Source of the DNA: Stenotrophomonas maltophilia
GTDB taxonomy: Bacteria > Pseudomonadota > Gammaproteobacteria > Xanthomonadales > Xanthomonadaceae
Assembly (NCBI RefSeq): GCF_002138415.1
Contig: NZ_CP015612.1
Coordinates: forward strand, 3,450,001 to 3,514,000
Length of the DNA stretch: 64,000 nt
Direction of reading: 5' to 3'
Shown in pieces: positions 1 through 9,928 of this stretch; the stretch's first letter is position 1; the number at the start of each line of letters is the position of its first letter. The position numbers and the translations under genes are program-made. Below the pieces are notes generated by a model. It made no database searches and was not told where the DNA came from. It saw only the letters and a program-made list of their open reading frames with translations.

Positions 1-25
1 CCCCACGCTGCACCGGCCGCACCCC

Positions 26-1435
26 ATGTCCACATCGCCATCGACCTACAACCGCCAGCGCCCCCTGCTGTGGCTGGTTTCGTTGGCGATCTTCATGCAG
101 ATGCTGGACTCGACCATCGTCAACACGGCCTTGCCGGCGATGGCGGCCAGCCTGGGCGAAAGCCCGCTGCAGATGCAGTCGGTGGTGTTCAGCTATGCGC
201 TGGCGGTGGCTACCTTCATCCCCGCCTCCGGCTGGATCGCCGACCGCTACGGCACCCGGCGCACCTTCCTGGTGGCGATCATCCTGTTCACCCTCGGCTC
301 GCTGGCCTGCGCGCTCGCCCAGCACCTTCACCAACTGGTCGGTGCGCGCGTGCTGCAGGGCATCGGCGGTGCGATGCTGCTGCCGGTCGGTCGCCTGGCG
401 GTGATGCGTTCGGTGCCGCGCGAGGATTTCCTGCGCGCGATGAGCTTCATTGCCATCCCCGCGCTGGTCGGCCCGTTGATCGGCCCGACGCTGGGCGGCT
501 GGCTGGTCGAGATCGCGTCGTGGCACTGGGTGTTCCTGATCAACCTGCCGATCGGCGTGATCGGTTTCATCGCCGCGATGAAGATCATGCCCGACCACTA
601 CGCCAGCCATCGCACCCGTTTCGACCTGCGTGGCTACATCATGCTGGCCTTCGCGATGGTGGTGCTGTCACTGGCGCTGGACGGCATCTCCGGGCTCGGT
701 ACGCCACATGCGCTGGTGATGCTGATGACCGTGGCCGGCCTGGCTGCGCTGGTGGGCTACTGGCTGCACGCGGCCAACTCCACCGCTCCCTTGTTCTCGC
801 TGGCCCTGTTCCGTGTGCCCAGCTACCGCATCGGCATCCTCGGCAACCTGTTCTCGCGTATCGGCAGCAGCGCCATGCCGATGCTGATCCCGCTGCTGCT
901 GCAGGTCGGCCTGGGCCTGGGCCCGATGAACGCCGGCCTGATGATGGTACCGGTGGCGGCGGCCGGCATGGTGTCGAAGAAGCTGGCGGTGAAGCTGGTC
1001 GAGCGCTACGGCTACCGCCGCGTGCTGATGGTCAACACCGTGCTGGTGGGCCTGGCGATGGCCAGCTTCATCCTGATGACACCGGGCCAGCACCTTGCCT
1101 GGCGCCTGCTGCAGCTGGCGTTCTTCGGTGCGGTCAATTCGCTGCAGTTCACCGTGATGAACACCGTGACCCTGCGTGATCTGGACCGCGAATTCGCCAG
1201 TTCCGGCAACAGCCTGCTGTCGATGGTGATGATGCTCGCCGCCGGTTTCGGTGCCGCTGCAGCCGGCAGTCTGCTGGCCGCGTTCGGCAATCACCTGGAC
1301 AGCAACAGCGCCACCGCCGCGCTGCATGCCACGTTCCTGTGCGTGGGCGCGATCACCCTGACCTCGACGATGATCTTCTGGCAGCTGCCTGATACCAAGC
1401 CCGAACCGCGGCAGGTCGAGCACGTCGCGGAGTAA
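26..1435 (+). CDS. mdtD: MFS multidrug efflux transporter, MdtD-like (DHA2 family)
   Basis: A 469-residue inner-membrane drug:H+ antiporter of the 14-helix DHA2 branch of the major facilitator superfamily. The N-terminal FMQMLDSTIVNTALP stretch is the family motif of the first helix. The RYGTRRTF loop is motif A, and LLPVGRLAVMRSVPRE closely resembles E. coli MdtD. Hydrophobic helices run the full length and the length is normal for the family. In enterobacteria mdtD sits with the mdtABC RND pump. That context is not visible here because the window begins 25 bp upstream, so an operon with upstream genes is possible but unproven. The downstream neighbour is convergent and separated by a 510-bp nested palindromic region. 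Family is firm; substrate cannot be read from sequence. Confidence 0.88.
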   Translation: MSTSPSTYNRQRPLLWLVSLAIFMQMLDSTIVNTALPAMAASLGESPLQMQSVVFSYALAVATFIPASGWIADRYGTRRTFLVAIILFTLGSLACALAQHLHQLVGARVLQGIGGAMLLPVGRLAVMRSVPREDFLRAMSFIAIPALVGPLIGPTLGGWLVEIASWHWVFLINLPIGVIGFIAAMKIMPDHYASHRTRFDLRGYIMLAFAMVVLSLALDGISGLGTPHALVMLMTVAGLAALVGYWLHAANSTAPLFSLALFRVPSYRIGILGNLFSRIGSSAMPMLIPLLLQVGLGLGPMNAGLMMVPVAAAGMVSKKLAVKLVERYGYRRVLMVNTVLVGLAMASFILMTPGQHLAWRLLQLAFFGAVNSLQFTVMNTVTLRDLDREFASSGNSLLSMVMMLAAGFGAAAAGSLLAAFGNHLDSNSATAALHATFLCVGAITLTSTMIFWQLPDTKPEPRQVEHVAE

Positions 1436-1517
1436 GGGGGTTCGGCAGGGCTGCGCCCTGCACCTGCAGAGGCTTCAAGCCAGGGCAACAGCAACAGCTG
1501 GCATTCCGTGGGGTGGC

Positions 1518-1613
1518 GGGGCGGTGTCGGAGTGCGGGGACGCCGCAAGTACGTCCTTGTAGGCTTGGCAGCCGCATCCATGCGGCTGACACCCCGCACT
1601 CCGACACCGCCCC
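1518..1613 (+). repeat. Variable-stem palindromic element, copy 1 (type B core)
   Basis: A perfect 22-bp closing stem (1518-1539 with 1592-1613) encloses a small hairpin TAC-GTCCTT-GTA and a second hairpin with stem GCCG/CGGC and loop ATCCAT flanked by C and G. It is one of six copies in the window and pairs with the inverted copy at 1752-1853. Confidence 0.8.
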
Positions 1614-1638
1614 ACCTCTGACAGATTTCCGCAATCGG

Positions 1639-1727
1639 GTAAATCCACGCCATGCGTGGATGAATCTCATCGAAATCGAATATTTCGAATTGAAATCGAA
1701 ACGCATCCACGCATGGCGTGGATCTAC
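1639..1727. repeat. SMAG-type palindrome pair
   Basis: Two short palindromes of the form GTA(G)-ATCCACGC-CATG-CGTGGAT (1639-1663 plus, 1704-1727 minus) in inverted orientation around an AT-rich spacer with TCGAA repeats. They match the GTAG-headed REP-like SMAG sequences known from S. maltophilia. The first copy has GTAA in place of GTAG. Confidence 0.7.
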
Positions 1728-1751
1728 CGCAGATCGCAGGATTCTGTCGAA

Positions 1752-1853
1752 GGCGGGGTGGGTCCGGTTGCGGGAGTGTCCGCGGCATGGATGCCGCGGC
1801 CAAGCCCCCATGGACGGGTTTACGGCGTCTCCCGCAACCGGATCCACCCCGCC
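1752..1853 (-). repeat. Variable-stem palindromic element, copy 2 (type A core)
   Basis: The 25-bp closing stem (1752-1776 with 1829-1853) has a single difference, which would be a G.U pair in the plus-strand RNA. Read on the minus strand, the core has hairpin CCC-GTCCAT-GGG and then hairpin GCGG-CATCCATG-CCGC. The arms share no evident sequence with copy 1. Confidence 0.8.
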
Positions 1854-1945
1854 ATCCCACAGGAAGCCAGCTTTTGCTTCGGCTGTTGCTTCAGCTGTTG
1901 CCGTTGCGTGTAGCGGGTGCAGGGCCGCAGGCCCTGCCGAACACT

Positions 1946-4900
1946 CTACCGTCCTATGATCCTGGCAATCGCTTCCACCAGCAGCTCACCGGTCACCGGC
2001 TTGCGCAGGAAGCCGCCGATGCCGGCCGCTTCCACCTGCTGCTGCAGGTCCGGATCGGTGCGCGCGGTCACCGCCAGCAACGGCAGCATGTAGCCCTGGT
2101 TGCGCAGGTGCTGGGCCAGTTCGAAGCCGCTCAGGCCCGGCAGGTCCAGATCCAGCAGGCCGACGTCGAAATCACCGGCACTGACCTCGCGCAGCGCCGC
2201 CAGTGCATGCCCCGCATGCACCACCTCGTGCCCGCGCGCACTCAGCAGCCCGCGCACCACGTCGGCCACGGTCGCATCGTCCTCCACCAGCAGGACCCGC
2301 AATGGCGGCATGTTGGCTGCGTCCTCGCGGTGCGTTTCGCCATCTGCTTCGGCATTGGCATCGACCACCATCGGCAACGGCAACGTCACACCGAAGCAGG
2401 TGCCGCGACCGAGCTGGCTCTCCACCTGGATCCGTCCCTGCATCGCATGCGCCAGTTCGCGGCAGATCGCCAGGCCCAGGCCGCTGCCGCCGTACTGCGC
2501 GGCAGTGCGGGCGCCGTCGGCCTGTTCGAAGCGGCGGAACAGACGCTGCTGCTGTTCCTGACTGATGCCCGGACCGGTGTCGCGTACTTCGAAATGCAGC
2601 GCGCGCAGCTCAGCGTCGCTGCGTGCATGCAGGGTGATGGTGCCGCGGCTGGTGAACTTCACCGCGTTCGAGAGCAGGTTGAGCAGGATCTGCCGCACCC
2701 GCATCGAGTCGCCAGTGGCCTGCAGGCCAGGCGGCAGCTGGTTGTCGAGGGTGAAGCGCAGGCCCTTCTGTGCAGCCAGCGGCCCCATCAGCGCCGCCAG
2801 ATCCTGCAGCAGGCAGCTCAGCGCGAACGGCTTGGACTGCAGCTCCAGTCGCCCGGACTCGATACGTGCCAGGTCCAGCGCATCGTTGACCAGGTGCAGC
2901 AGATGTTCGCCAGCGTGACGGATCGACTGCGTATAACCGCGCTGCTGTGGATCCAGCGGCGAGGCCAACAGCAGTTCGCTCATACCGAGCACACCCGTCA
3001 TCGGCGTACGTATCTCGTGGCCAAGATTGGCGAGGAAACGGGTCTTGGCCGCCGACGCCTGCTCGGCCAGCTCCTGCTTGTGCAATGCCAGTTGATAGGC
3101 GTGGCGACGCTGCAGGCGGCGGCGGTACAGCCAGGCAAACCAACTGGTCAGCAGCAGCGCGATGGAAGCCAGTACCAGCAACCCGGACAAACTGCGCCAC
3201 CACGGCGGCTGCACGCGGAACTCCAGGCTCTGCACCCGCGACCAGACGTGGTCGGCCGAGCGCGCCTGGACTTCCAGGCGATAGCTGCCCGGGGCCAGGC
3301 GCGAGAAAAGACGCTCGCCGGCGGGCCCCACTTCCACCCAATCGGGGTCATAGCCGGCCAGCCGGTAGCGGTAGCTGTTGGAGGCCGAATCGGCGAACGA
3401 CAGCAACCGCGCAACGATGCGCAGGTCACGGTCGCCATCGGCGATCTGCAACGGCGTGTCATGGGTCAGGTCGAGCACCTGTTCGTTGCGGCGGACTTCG
3501 ACCCGTTCGATCACCAGCGGCGCGCGCCGTACCGAGGGCCGCACCTGTTCCGGGTCGAACACCACCACGCCGGCCGGCGTGCCGGCTACCAGATGGCCGT
3601 CCCCCGACATCACCAGCGTGTGCTCGCGGAACTCCTGGCTGGGCAGGCCATCGTGCACGCCATACAGGCGCACGCTCTGGCCATCGGCACCGACCCGCAC
3701 CAGGCCGCGCGCGCTGGTCGCCCAGGCCACACCCTGCGCATCGACCACCAGCCCGGACGCGGAGATCGCCGGGTAGCCCTGCTCGGCGCCGACCACGGTC
3801 TGCCGTTCCAGCCGCCCCTGGCTCCAGCGATAGCGCGACAGGCGCCCATCTTCGGACAGCCAGACCTGGCCATCACGCCCGACGTGCAAGGCATGGATCG
3901 CGGTCGCCGGAGCCCCCGGCACCGGCTGGAAGCGCTCGCTTTCCGGCAGCCACTGCAGCAGGCCGCGGCTGCTGGCCAGCCACACATGGTCCTGCGGCCC
4001 GCATTCCACATCAAGATTGAGCTGCCCCTGCTGCAGACCACGCTGGCCATTGTTCAGCTGACGACGCAGGCGCCCATCGAGGTCGCGCTGCTGCAGGCCC
4101 GACGACAGCATCAGCCAGAGGCTGTCGCCATCACAGGTCGTCATCGATTCGATGACGCCTTCCATGGTTGCATCGGCACCGGCATCACGGCCCCAGCGAC
4201 GCAGATCACGCCGCTTCGGGTCGTAGCGCAGCAGGGCATCATTCGAGCCGATCCAGACCTGTCCGCGGCGGTCCTCGCGCACCGATGTCAGCCAGTGCAT
4301 TCCGTTCACCCAGGTGCGGTGCTGCTCGACCTTGCCGGTGTTCGGGTCGAAGCGGTCCAGCGCACCATGGCTACCTACCGTCCAGATGCCGCCATTGCTG
4401 GATGGGCTGGTGCCCAGCACGAAAGCGTTGCGCAGCGAGCTGGGGTCGTCCTCCAGCCGCGACAGCACCGAGAACTGCCACCAGCGGGGCAGCAGATGCC
4501 ACAGCCCGGCGTTGGTGCTGGCCAACCAGATGCCGCCTTCACGGTCCTCGTAGGCGCCGGTCCAGTTTGGTCGTACCGGGCCGCGTGCCACCGCGCTGTA
4601 CAACGGCACGGTCTGGTACTGGCCGTCGACTGCACGGCCGAGGCCTGTGCGGGTGTCCAGCCAGTACCCGGCCTGTTCATCGCGCAGCATCATGCCCAGC
4701 ACCTGCTCACCCTCGGGCAGCTTCCACGGCGGCGCTTCGAAGCGACCATCGGGGCGGCGCACGATGGCTCCGGCCATCGTACTGATCCACAGACTGCCGT
4801 CGGGCTCGGCGGTCAGGCCATTGATCAGGAGGCTGGGAATGACGTCGGTGCCGATGCGTTCGAAATCGGTGCCGGTCCAGCGCGCAACGCCGTGCTTGGT

Positions 4901-5473
4901 ACCAACCCACAGACTGCCGTCAGCCAGGGTCGCCAGATACGGAACCGATGTCGCCGGCAGGCTGCGCGGATTGTTGGCTTCCGGCAGGAAACGCTGCAGG
5001 CGGTCCTGGTTGTCCAGGCGGTACAACCCGCCCTCGTGGGTTCCGAACCAGATCGAACCGTCCGGCGTGGTCGCCAGGCTCCAGACCGTGTTGGTGCCCA
5101 TCAACGGCTGGCTGCTGCGGTCGTAGAAATGCAGTTGGCGGCGATCGGCCGACATCCGCACCAGGCCTGCATTCTCGGTACCGATCCAGAGCTGGTTGCG
5201 CGCATCGACCAGCACCGTCCAGATGCGGTTGTCGCGCAGGCCGTCCTCCGAACGCCAGATCCGGTAGTTGCGTCCGTCGTAGCGGGCCAGGCCATCGTTG
5301 GTGGCGATCCACAGGTAGCCGTAGCGATCTTCGGCCATCCGATTGACGGTATTGGACGGCAGGCCGTCGAACACCGTCACCTGGCGCGGGCTTGGCGGCA
5401 CCGGCTGCGCGGCAGCGGGTGACAGGCAGCACAGCAGGACCAGCAGCAGCATCGCCGCCCGCAGATACACCAC
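1946..5473 (-). CDS. Hybrid sensor histidine kinase/response regulator with Reg_prop beta-propeller input
   Basis: A membrane sensor of about 1175 residues. A signal peptide (MLLLVLLCCLSPAAAQ) precedes a periplasmic two-component-regulator propeller (repeated LWIGT/VWLAS-like blades, about residues 25-640). A Y_Y_Y domain follows (about 670-757), then one transmembrane helix (about 760-785). HisKA has the phospho-His in LGHEIRTPM near residue 818. HATPase_c has NLLSNAVKF near 939 and GGSGLGLAI near 1000. A C-terminal receiver has LLVEDD and the phospho-Asp in LLDLDLPG. There is no DNA-binding output domain, so signalling must pass to a separate partner. I chose the GTG at 5473 because AGGAGG (5480-5485) sits 6 nt upstream and the signal peptide starts there. 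An upstream GTG at 5572 overlaps the preceding gene's stop by 4 bp and is the alternative. It is a paralogue of the upstream gene. Ligand unknown. Confidence 0.88.
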   Translation of the reverse strand: MVYLRAAMLLLVLLCCLSPAAAQPVPPSPRQVTVFDGLPSNTVNRMAEDRYGYLWIATNDGLARYDGRNYRIWRSEDGLRDNRIWTVLVDARNQLWIGTENAGLVRMSADRRQLHFYDRSSQPLMGTNTVWSLATTPDGSIWFGTHEGGLYRLDNQDRLQRFLPEANNPRSLPATSVPYLATLADGSLWVGTKHGVARWTGTDFERIGTDVIPSLLINGLTAEPDGSLWISTMAGAIVRRPDGRFEAPPWKLPEGEQVLGMMLRDEQAGYWLDTRTGLGRAVDGQYQTVPLYSAVARGPVRPNWTGAYEDREGGIWLASTNAGLWHLLPRWWQFSVLSRLEDDPSSLRNAFVLGTSPSSNGGIWTVGSHGALDRFDPNTGKVEQHRTWVNGMHWLTSVREDRRGQVWIGSNDALLRYDPKRRDLRRWGRDAGADATMEGVIESMTTCDGDSLWLMLSSGLQQRDLDGRLRRQLNNGQRGLQQGQLNLDVECGPQDHVWLASSRGLLQWLPESERFQPVPGAPATAIHALHVGRDGQVWLSEDGRLSRYRWSQGRLERQTVVGAEQGYPAISASGLVVDAQGVAWATSARGLVRVGADGQSVRLYGVHDGLPSQEFREHTLVMSGDGHLVAGTPAGVVVFDPEQVRPSVRRAPLVIERVEVRRNEQVLDLTHDTPLQIADGDRDLRIVARLLSFADSASNSYRYRLAGYDPDWVEVGPAGERLFSRLAPGSYRLEVQARSADHVWSRVQSLEFRVQPPWWRSLSGLLVLASIALLLTSWFAWLYRRRLQRRHAYQLALHKQELAEQASAAKTRFLANLGHEIRTPMTGVLGMSELLLASPLDPQQRGYTQSIRHAGEHLLHLVNDALDLARIESGRLELQSKPFALSCLLQDLAALMGPLAAQKGLRFTLDNQLPPGLQATGDSMRVRQILLNLLSNAVKFTSRGTITLHARSDAELRALHFEVRDTGPGISQEQQQRLFRRFEQADGARTAAQYGGSGLGLAICRELAHAMQGRIQVESQLGRGTCFGVTLPLPMVVDANAEADGETHREDAANMPPLRVLLVEDDATVADVVRGLLSARGHEVVHAGHALAALREVSAGDFDVGLLDLDLPGLSGFELAQHLRNQGYMLPLLAVTARTDPDLQQQVEAAGIGGFLRKPVTGELLVEAIARIIGR

Positions 5474-5568
5474 CGATTGCCTCCTCACGCTGCCCTGATG
5501 ATTCCCGCGCTGCGGGCGTCGGCATGGTAAACCGAAAGTAGCGCCGTTCACGCCCGGCGCCGACGCTT

Positions 5569-8500
5569 TCACGTTGCTATCTGTCGTTTTGCGCGGGCCT
5601 GAGCGATCGCGGCTACCAGCATGTCGCCGGTGACCGGTTTGCGCAGGAAGCCATCGAAGCCCGCAGCCAGAACCTGCGATTCGGCATAGGCATCGGAACG
5701 CGCAGTCACCGCGACCAACGGCAGCTCGTACCCCAGGGCACGCAGTTGGCGGGCGATGGCGGTGCCGTCCAGCGCCGGCAGATCGAGATCGAGCAGGCCC
5801 ACGTCAAAGCCATCGGTGGCGATCTCCGACAGCGCGCCCAGACCATGCAGAACGTGCACCACCTCATGACCGCGGCTGCGCAACAGACCTGCGATGACCT
5901 CGGCCACGGTGACATCGTCCTCGACCAGCAGGATGCGCAGCGGCGGCAGGACCGGCTGCGCCGGAACGTCGCCCGCTGCGACGGCGGCCTGCCGGGTCCA
6001 GGGCAGCGGCAACCGTACCCGGAAGCGCGCGCCCTTGCCCGGTTGACTGTCCACTTCGATGCGCCCGCCCATCGCCACGGCCAGCTCCTGGCAGATCGCC
6101 AGGCCCAGCCCGCTGCCGCCGTAGCGCGATGCCGTACGCGGGCCATCGGCCTGTTCGAAGCGGTGGAACAGGCGATCCTGCTGCTCGGCATTGATGCCCG
6201 GGCCACTGTCGTGCACCTCGAAGCAAAGGCCACCGCCGTTCTCCTCCAGGCGCACGGCCAGGCCGACATGCCCGCGCTCGGTGAACTTGATCGCATTGCC
6301 CAGCAGATTGAGCAGGATCTGCCGCACCCGCATTTCGTCGCCGCTGACACTGATCGGCGCCGGCGGGTCTTCGCCACGCTGGAAATCCAGCTTGCGCTGC
6401 GTCGCCATCGGCTGCATCAATGCCTGTACCTGGTCGAGCAGACCCACCAGGTCGAACGGGTTCAGGTCCAGTTCCAATCGACCGGCCTCGATGCGCGCGA
6501 GGTCCAGCGCATCGTTCACCAGGCGCAGCAGATGGCTGCCGGCCTGCTGGATCGACCCGGCATAGCTGCGCTGCACGGGGTCCAGCGGCGTGGCCAGCAG
6601 CAGCTCGCTCATGCCAAGCACGCCGGTCATCGGCGTACGCACCTCATGGCCCAGCGTGGCCAGGAACCGGCTCTTGGCCTGCGAGGCCTGTTCGGCCAGT
6701 TCCTGCTTGTGCACGGTCAACTGCCATTGCTGGCGGCGGCGCAGGCGCGCACGGATCGACCACACCAGGGTGAGCAGCAGCAGCGAGCCGATCAGGATGT
6801 AGCCGAAGATCGCCATGCCGCTGCGCCACCAGGGCGGCAGCACCTTCACCTGCAGATGCTGCGAAGGCGTCCATGCGCCACTGGCGGTGGCTGCCTGCAC
6901 TTCAATGACGTAGCTGCCGGTCGGCAGCCGCGACAGCGTGCGCTGGCCGTCACCGCCCTGCTCCACCCAGTTCTGGTCGTAGCCCCGCACCCGGAAGCGG
7001 TAACGGTTGCCCTGCGGATTGGCGTACGACAGAAGTCGAGCATTGATCTGCAGATCACGATCATCCGGCCCCAGCAACAGTGGGCCGGTGGTCGGCAGCG
7101 GTTGCCAGCCGCGGGCATCATCGCGCCGCACGCGAACCTCGGCGATCACCAGCGACGACGGCGGCAACATGGCATCGGCAGCATTCACATCGAAGACCAC
7201 CAGGCCGGTCTGAGCCACCGCGAGCACTCGACCATCGGCATTCACCGCCGGCGGCCTGCTGGTGAACTCGGCGTCGGGCAGGCCATCGCGTTCATTGAAC
7301 AACTGCAGGCGTCGTGCCTTGGGATCCCAGCGCAGCAGACCGCGCGGCGTGGTCGCCCACAGGCGGCCGTCTTCGGCCAGCGCCAGGCCACCCATGCTGA
7401 CCGGCGGCACACCAGCGCTTCCATCAATGCGCTGGATCAGGCGCAGGCTCATGCCATCCCACTGGTAGCGCTCGAGTGCGCCCTGGCGGGCCAGCCACAG
7501 CTGTTGCGGATCAACCCACACCAGATCGTAGATCAGACCACGCGAGACCCCCGGCACCGCCTCGAAGCGCCCGGCCTGCTCGCGCCAGATGCCCAGGTCT
7601 CCCATCACCCAGACCTTGCCCTGGGCGTCGAAACGGATCTGCTCGATAGGCGAATCGGCCGCCTTGCGGAAATCGTCCAGCGGATAGCTGCGCAGCACAC
7701 GGCCATCGGCACTGCGCTGCTGCAGGCCCAGGTTCATCACCGAAAGCCAGATCGTTCCATCGGGTGCCTGGCGCATCAGGTCGATGCGCTGGCGCAGGTC
7801 GGCGCCACCGTCGATGTGCCAGTCATGCAGCGCCCGTGTCGCCGGGTCATACACGCTGATACGACCGGCACGCCCCAGCCACAGGCGCCCATCCGGCCGC
7901 GGCAGCACCGACCACACCGCCCCGCTGCCGATCTCGCGATCACTGGCCAACAGCTTCAGCGCTCCCTGCGCGTCCAACTGGTACACGCCATGCGCCGAGC
8001 CGACGTAGTAATTCCGGCCATCGCTGGCTGCACTCAGCAGGTACTGGCTGTCCAGCGGCTTGCCGTCAAGCTGGTTCCAGATCGAAAACCGGCGCCAGTC
8101 CGGCGGCAGGTAGGCCAGGCCCTGGGTCAGCAGCGCCACCCACAATCCGCCCTCGTGGTCCTGCAGCAGGTCGAGCACGCCACTCTGGGCAGTGAGGAAG
8201 CCGCTGCCGCGGTCGCCCTCGAGCCGCCGCAGTGCGCTGGCGTCGCCGCGCAGCAGACCGTCGGACGTGCCCGCCCAGTAGCCTCCCTGGCGATCGGCCA
8301 GCACCAGCGCCGAACGCAGGCGGGCGCTGTCGCTCCAGCGCGGACGGCTGACCCGGTCCTGCGCATCGATGCGGTACAGCCCGTCGTTCTGGCTGCCGAT
8401 CCAGATCGAGCCATCCGGATCACGGCTCATCCGCAGCACGCTCAACGCGCCCAGCTCACGCGGTGCTACGGACTCGAACCCACGGCCGTTCCAGCGCGCC

Positions 8501-9114
8501 ACCCCGCTCTCGGTGCCGATCCACAGGCGCCCCTGCGCGTCAACCAGGCTGCTGTAGATGGTGTTGCTGGGCAGGCCGTCCGGACGGGCCGGGTCGTGCT
8601 TGAAGAAGTGCAGGCTGCCGTCCTCTCCGAACCTGCAGACCCCATGACTGCTGGTGCCGATCCAAAGCGCATCCTCGGCGTAGGCCAGCGTCCAGAACTG
8701 GCCCAGGCACGGGCCATTGACCGCATCGAAGGTCTTGAACCGCTCGCGGTCGGCATCCAGGCGAGCCACGCCCTTGCCGTTGATACCGACCCAGATACGG
8801 TCCAGTGGATCGACCAGCAGCGTTTCGATCTCATTGCCGGGCAGCGAACCCGGCTGTTCCGGATCGTGCTCCCAGACCCGCAGGGTGCCACCGTCATAGC
8901 GCACCAGGCCGCCGTCGGTAGCCGCCCAGATATGCCCCTGGCGATCCTCGGCCAGCGCCAGCACCATGCGCGAGGGCATGCCTTCGGCGGCACCGAAACG
9001 GCGCAGGCGCGGTGTTTCTGCCATGTCCGGGGCCGCAGCTGCAGTGGCCAACGCCATCAGCAACAGCCCCATGCCCACGATGCCTCGGCACCACAGGCGC
9101 CAGCCGCTCGTCAT
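5569..9114 (-). CDS. Hybrid sensor histidine kinase/response regulator with Reg_prop beta-propeller input
   Basis: An 1181-residue sensor with the same architecture as its downstream neighbour. A signal sequence ([15 protein letters not shown]) is followed by propeller blades (LWIGT, IWIGS, VWVAL repeats), a Y_Y_Y domain, and one transmembrane helix near residue 775. HisKA has LGHEVRTPM near 825 and HATPase_c has NLLGNAIKF near 941. The receiver (about 1058-1170) has LLVEDD and [11 protein letters not shown] at 9114 is preceded by a GGGGG/AGG-type ribosome site. The downstream paralogue begins near or across this stop, so the two are probably co-transcribed. The pair looks like a tandem duplication followed by input divergence. 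Such propeller kinases often sense polysaccharide breakdown products in Bacteroidetes, but nothing nearby shows the ligand here. Confidence 0.88.
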   Translation of the reverse strand: MTSGWRLWCRGIVGMGLLLMALATAAAAPDMAETPRLRRFGAAEGMPSRMVLALAEDRQGHIWAATDGGLVRYDGGTLRVWEHDPEQPGSLPGNEIETLLVDPLDRIWVGINGKGVARLDADRERFKTFDAVNGPCLGQFWTLAYAEDALWIGTSSHGVCRFGEDGSLHFFKHDPARPDGLPSNTIYSSLVDAQGRLWIGTESGVARWNGRGFESVAPRELGALSVLRMSRDPDGSIWIGSQNDGLYRIDAQDRVSRPRWSDSARLRSALVLADRQGGYWAGTSDGLLRGDASALRRLEGDRGSGFLTAQSGVLDLLQDHEGGLWVALLTQGLAYLPPDWRRFSIWNQLDGKPLDSQYLLSAASDGRNYYVGSAHGVYQLDAQGALKLLASDREIGSGAVWSVLPRPDGRLWLGRAGRISVYDPATRALHDWHIDGGADLRQRIDLMRQAPDGTIWLSVMNLGLQQRSADGRVLRSYPLDDFRKAADSPIEQIRFDAQGKVWVMGDLGIWREQAGRFEAVPGVSRGLIYDLVWVDPQQLWLARQGALERYQWDGMSLRLIQRIDGSAGVPPVSMGGLALAEDGRLWATTPRGLLRWDPKARRLQLFNERDGLPDAEFTSRPPAVNADGRVLAVAQTGLVVFDVNAADAMLPPSSLVIAEVRVRRDDARGWQPLPTTGPLLLGPDDRDLQINARLLSYANPQGNRYRFRVRGYDQNWVEQGGDGQRTLSRLPTGSYVIEVQAATASGAWTPSQHLQVKVLPPWWRSGMAIFGYILIGSLLLLTLVWSIRARLRRRQQWQLTVHKQELAEQASQAKSRFLATLGHEVRTPMTGVLGMSELLLATPLDPVQRSYAGSIQQAGSHLLRLVNDALDLARIEAGRLELDLNPFDLVGLLDQVQALMQPMATQRKLDFQRGEDPPAPISVSGDEMRVRQILLNLLGNAIKFTERGHVGLAVRLEENGGGLCFEVHDSGPGINAEQQDRLFHRFEQADGPRTASRYGGSGLGLAICQELAVAMGGRIEVDSQPGKGARFRVRLPLPWTRQAAVAAGDVPAQPVLPPLRILLVEDDVTVAEVIAGLLRSRGHEVVHVLHGLGALSEIATDGFDVGLLDLDLPALDGTAIARQLRALGYELPLVAVTARSDAYAESQVLAAGFDGFLRKPVTGDMLVAAIAQARAKRQIAT

Positions 9115-9158
9115 CCTGAACCCCCTGTCCTGGTCCGATTGTCACACAGGGCTGGGTT

Positions 9159-9215
9159 CATGGCTGCAACAGCCTGTTTCCACCGGTGGACCCACCACGA
9201 ACTGTTGCAGCCATG
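9159..9215. promoter_or_regulatory. Large palindrome between divergent kinase and yceI genes
   Basis: A perfect 14-bp inverted repeat (CATGGCTGCAACAG at 9159-9172, complement at 9202-9215) encloses a smaller perfect palindrome CCACCGGTGG (9180-9189). It lies in the 165-bp gap between two divergent start codons, a normal place for an operator. No regulator can be assigned. Confidence 0.5.
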
Positions 9216-9279
9216 CACGCATCGTTGGCAGGGGCCTGTGCGTATGATCACAGCGTCCCCCTTCCGGAGCCCGCCATCG

Positions 9280-9918
9280 ATGCGTCCCTGCCTGGCCCTG
9301 CTGCCGATGCTGCTCGCCACCGCTCCCGCCTGGGCGGATGCAGATACCTATCGCCTCGATCCGGTGCATACGCGTGTGCTGTTCACCATCGACCACGCGG
9401 GTTACTCGCAGGCAATGGGCACGGTCTCCGGCAGTGAGGGGCGCCTGCAGTTCGATCCCGACAACTGGCGCGAAGCCACGCTGGACGTCGAGGTCCCCGT
9501 GTCGCGATTGGACCTTGGTGACGCCAAATGGAACCAGGCCACGCTGGCCCGCAGCCTGCTCGACGGCGAGCGTTTCCCCAGCGCACGCTTCGTCTCCAGC
9601 CGGGTCGAACCGATCGATGCCAAGCGTGCGCACGTGATCGGCACCCTGACCCTGCGCGGCGTCAGCCAGGAAGTCACCCTGGACGTGACCCTCAATGCCA
9701 TCAAGCGCTACCCCCTCCCCCCGTTCCGACGCACCGCCGGTTTTTCCGCCAGCACCACGCTGAGCCGGCGCGCGTTCGGCATCACCGCCTGGCCGGGCGT
9801 CATCGGTGATGCAGTACAGCTGAGGATCGAGGCTGAAGCCACCCTCGACCGCAGCGACGCCCCGGGAACTCCCGCTCCCGCTCCCGTTCCGCACTCCGAC
9901 CCCAAGACGGCCCGCTAG
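9280..9918 (+). CDS. YceI family periplasmic protein
   Basis: A 212-residue protein with a signal peptide (LLPMLLATAPAWA) followed by the YceI lipocalin-like fold. The early YRLDPVHTRVLFTIDHAGYS stretch and the later TLTLRGVSQEVTLDVTLN strand are typical of the family. YceI proteins bind isoprenoid-type lipids in a barrel. The proline-rich C-terminal tail (about 15 residues) is extra. ATG 9280 was chosen because it begins the signal peptide and GGAG lies upstream. It is followed 10 bp later by a cytochrome b561 gene and a second YceI gene, an arrangement echoing yceI-yceJ of E. coli, so the three probably form an operon. Role is inferred only. Confidence 0.85.
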   Translation: MRPCLALLPMLLATAPAWADADTYRLDPVHTRVLFTIDHAGYSQAMGTVSGSEGRLQFDPDNWREATLDVEVPVSRLDLGDAKWNQATLARSLLDGERFPSARFVSSRVEPIDAKRAHVIGTLTLRGVSQEVTLDVTLNAIKRYPLPPFRRTAGFSASTTLSRRAFGITAWPGVIGDAVQLRIEAEATLDRSDAPGTPAPAPVPHSDPKTAR

Positions 9919-9928
9919 AGGACCTTTC

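Larger units (their letters stand above)
1437..1945. repeat. Convergent intergenic region built as nested inverted repeats (locus 1)
   Basis: No gene is supported here. From outside in, the two halves mirror each other. First comes a GCAGGGC palindrome (1445-1461, and 1919-1937 on the other side). Next is a CAACAGC/CAAAAGC-type purine tract, then a variable-stem element (1518-1613, inverted copy 1752-1853). Two GTA-headed 23-bp palindromes in opposite orientation (1639-1663 and 1704-1727) lie in the centre. The region separates mdtD (+) from a sensor kinase (-), so a bidirectional terminator role is plausible. Open frames across it run through the repeats and are not coding. Confidence 0.8.

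Noticed and set aside
1437..1945. CRISPR-like array because of repeated short palindromes
   Set aside because: Repeats are few, inverted, of different families and not evenly spaced, and no cas gene is present.
1718..5422. A 1234-codon plus-strand frame opposite the first sensor kinase
   Set aside because: Same third-position GC effect. It starts inside palindromic repeats and has no domain.
5746..9918. A 1390-codon plus-strand frame ending as YceI
   Set aside because: Only the last 212 codons (from 9280) are coding. The rest is antisense to the second sensor kinase.
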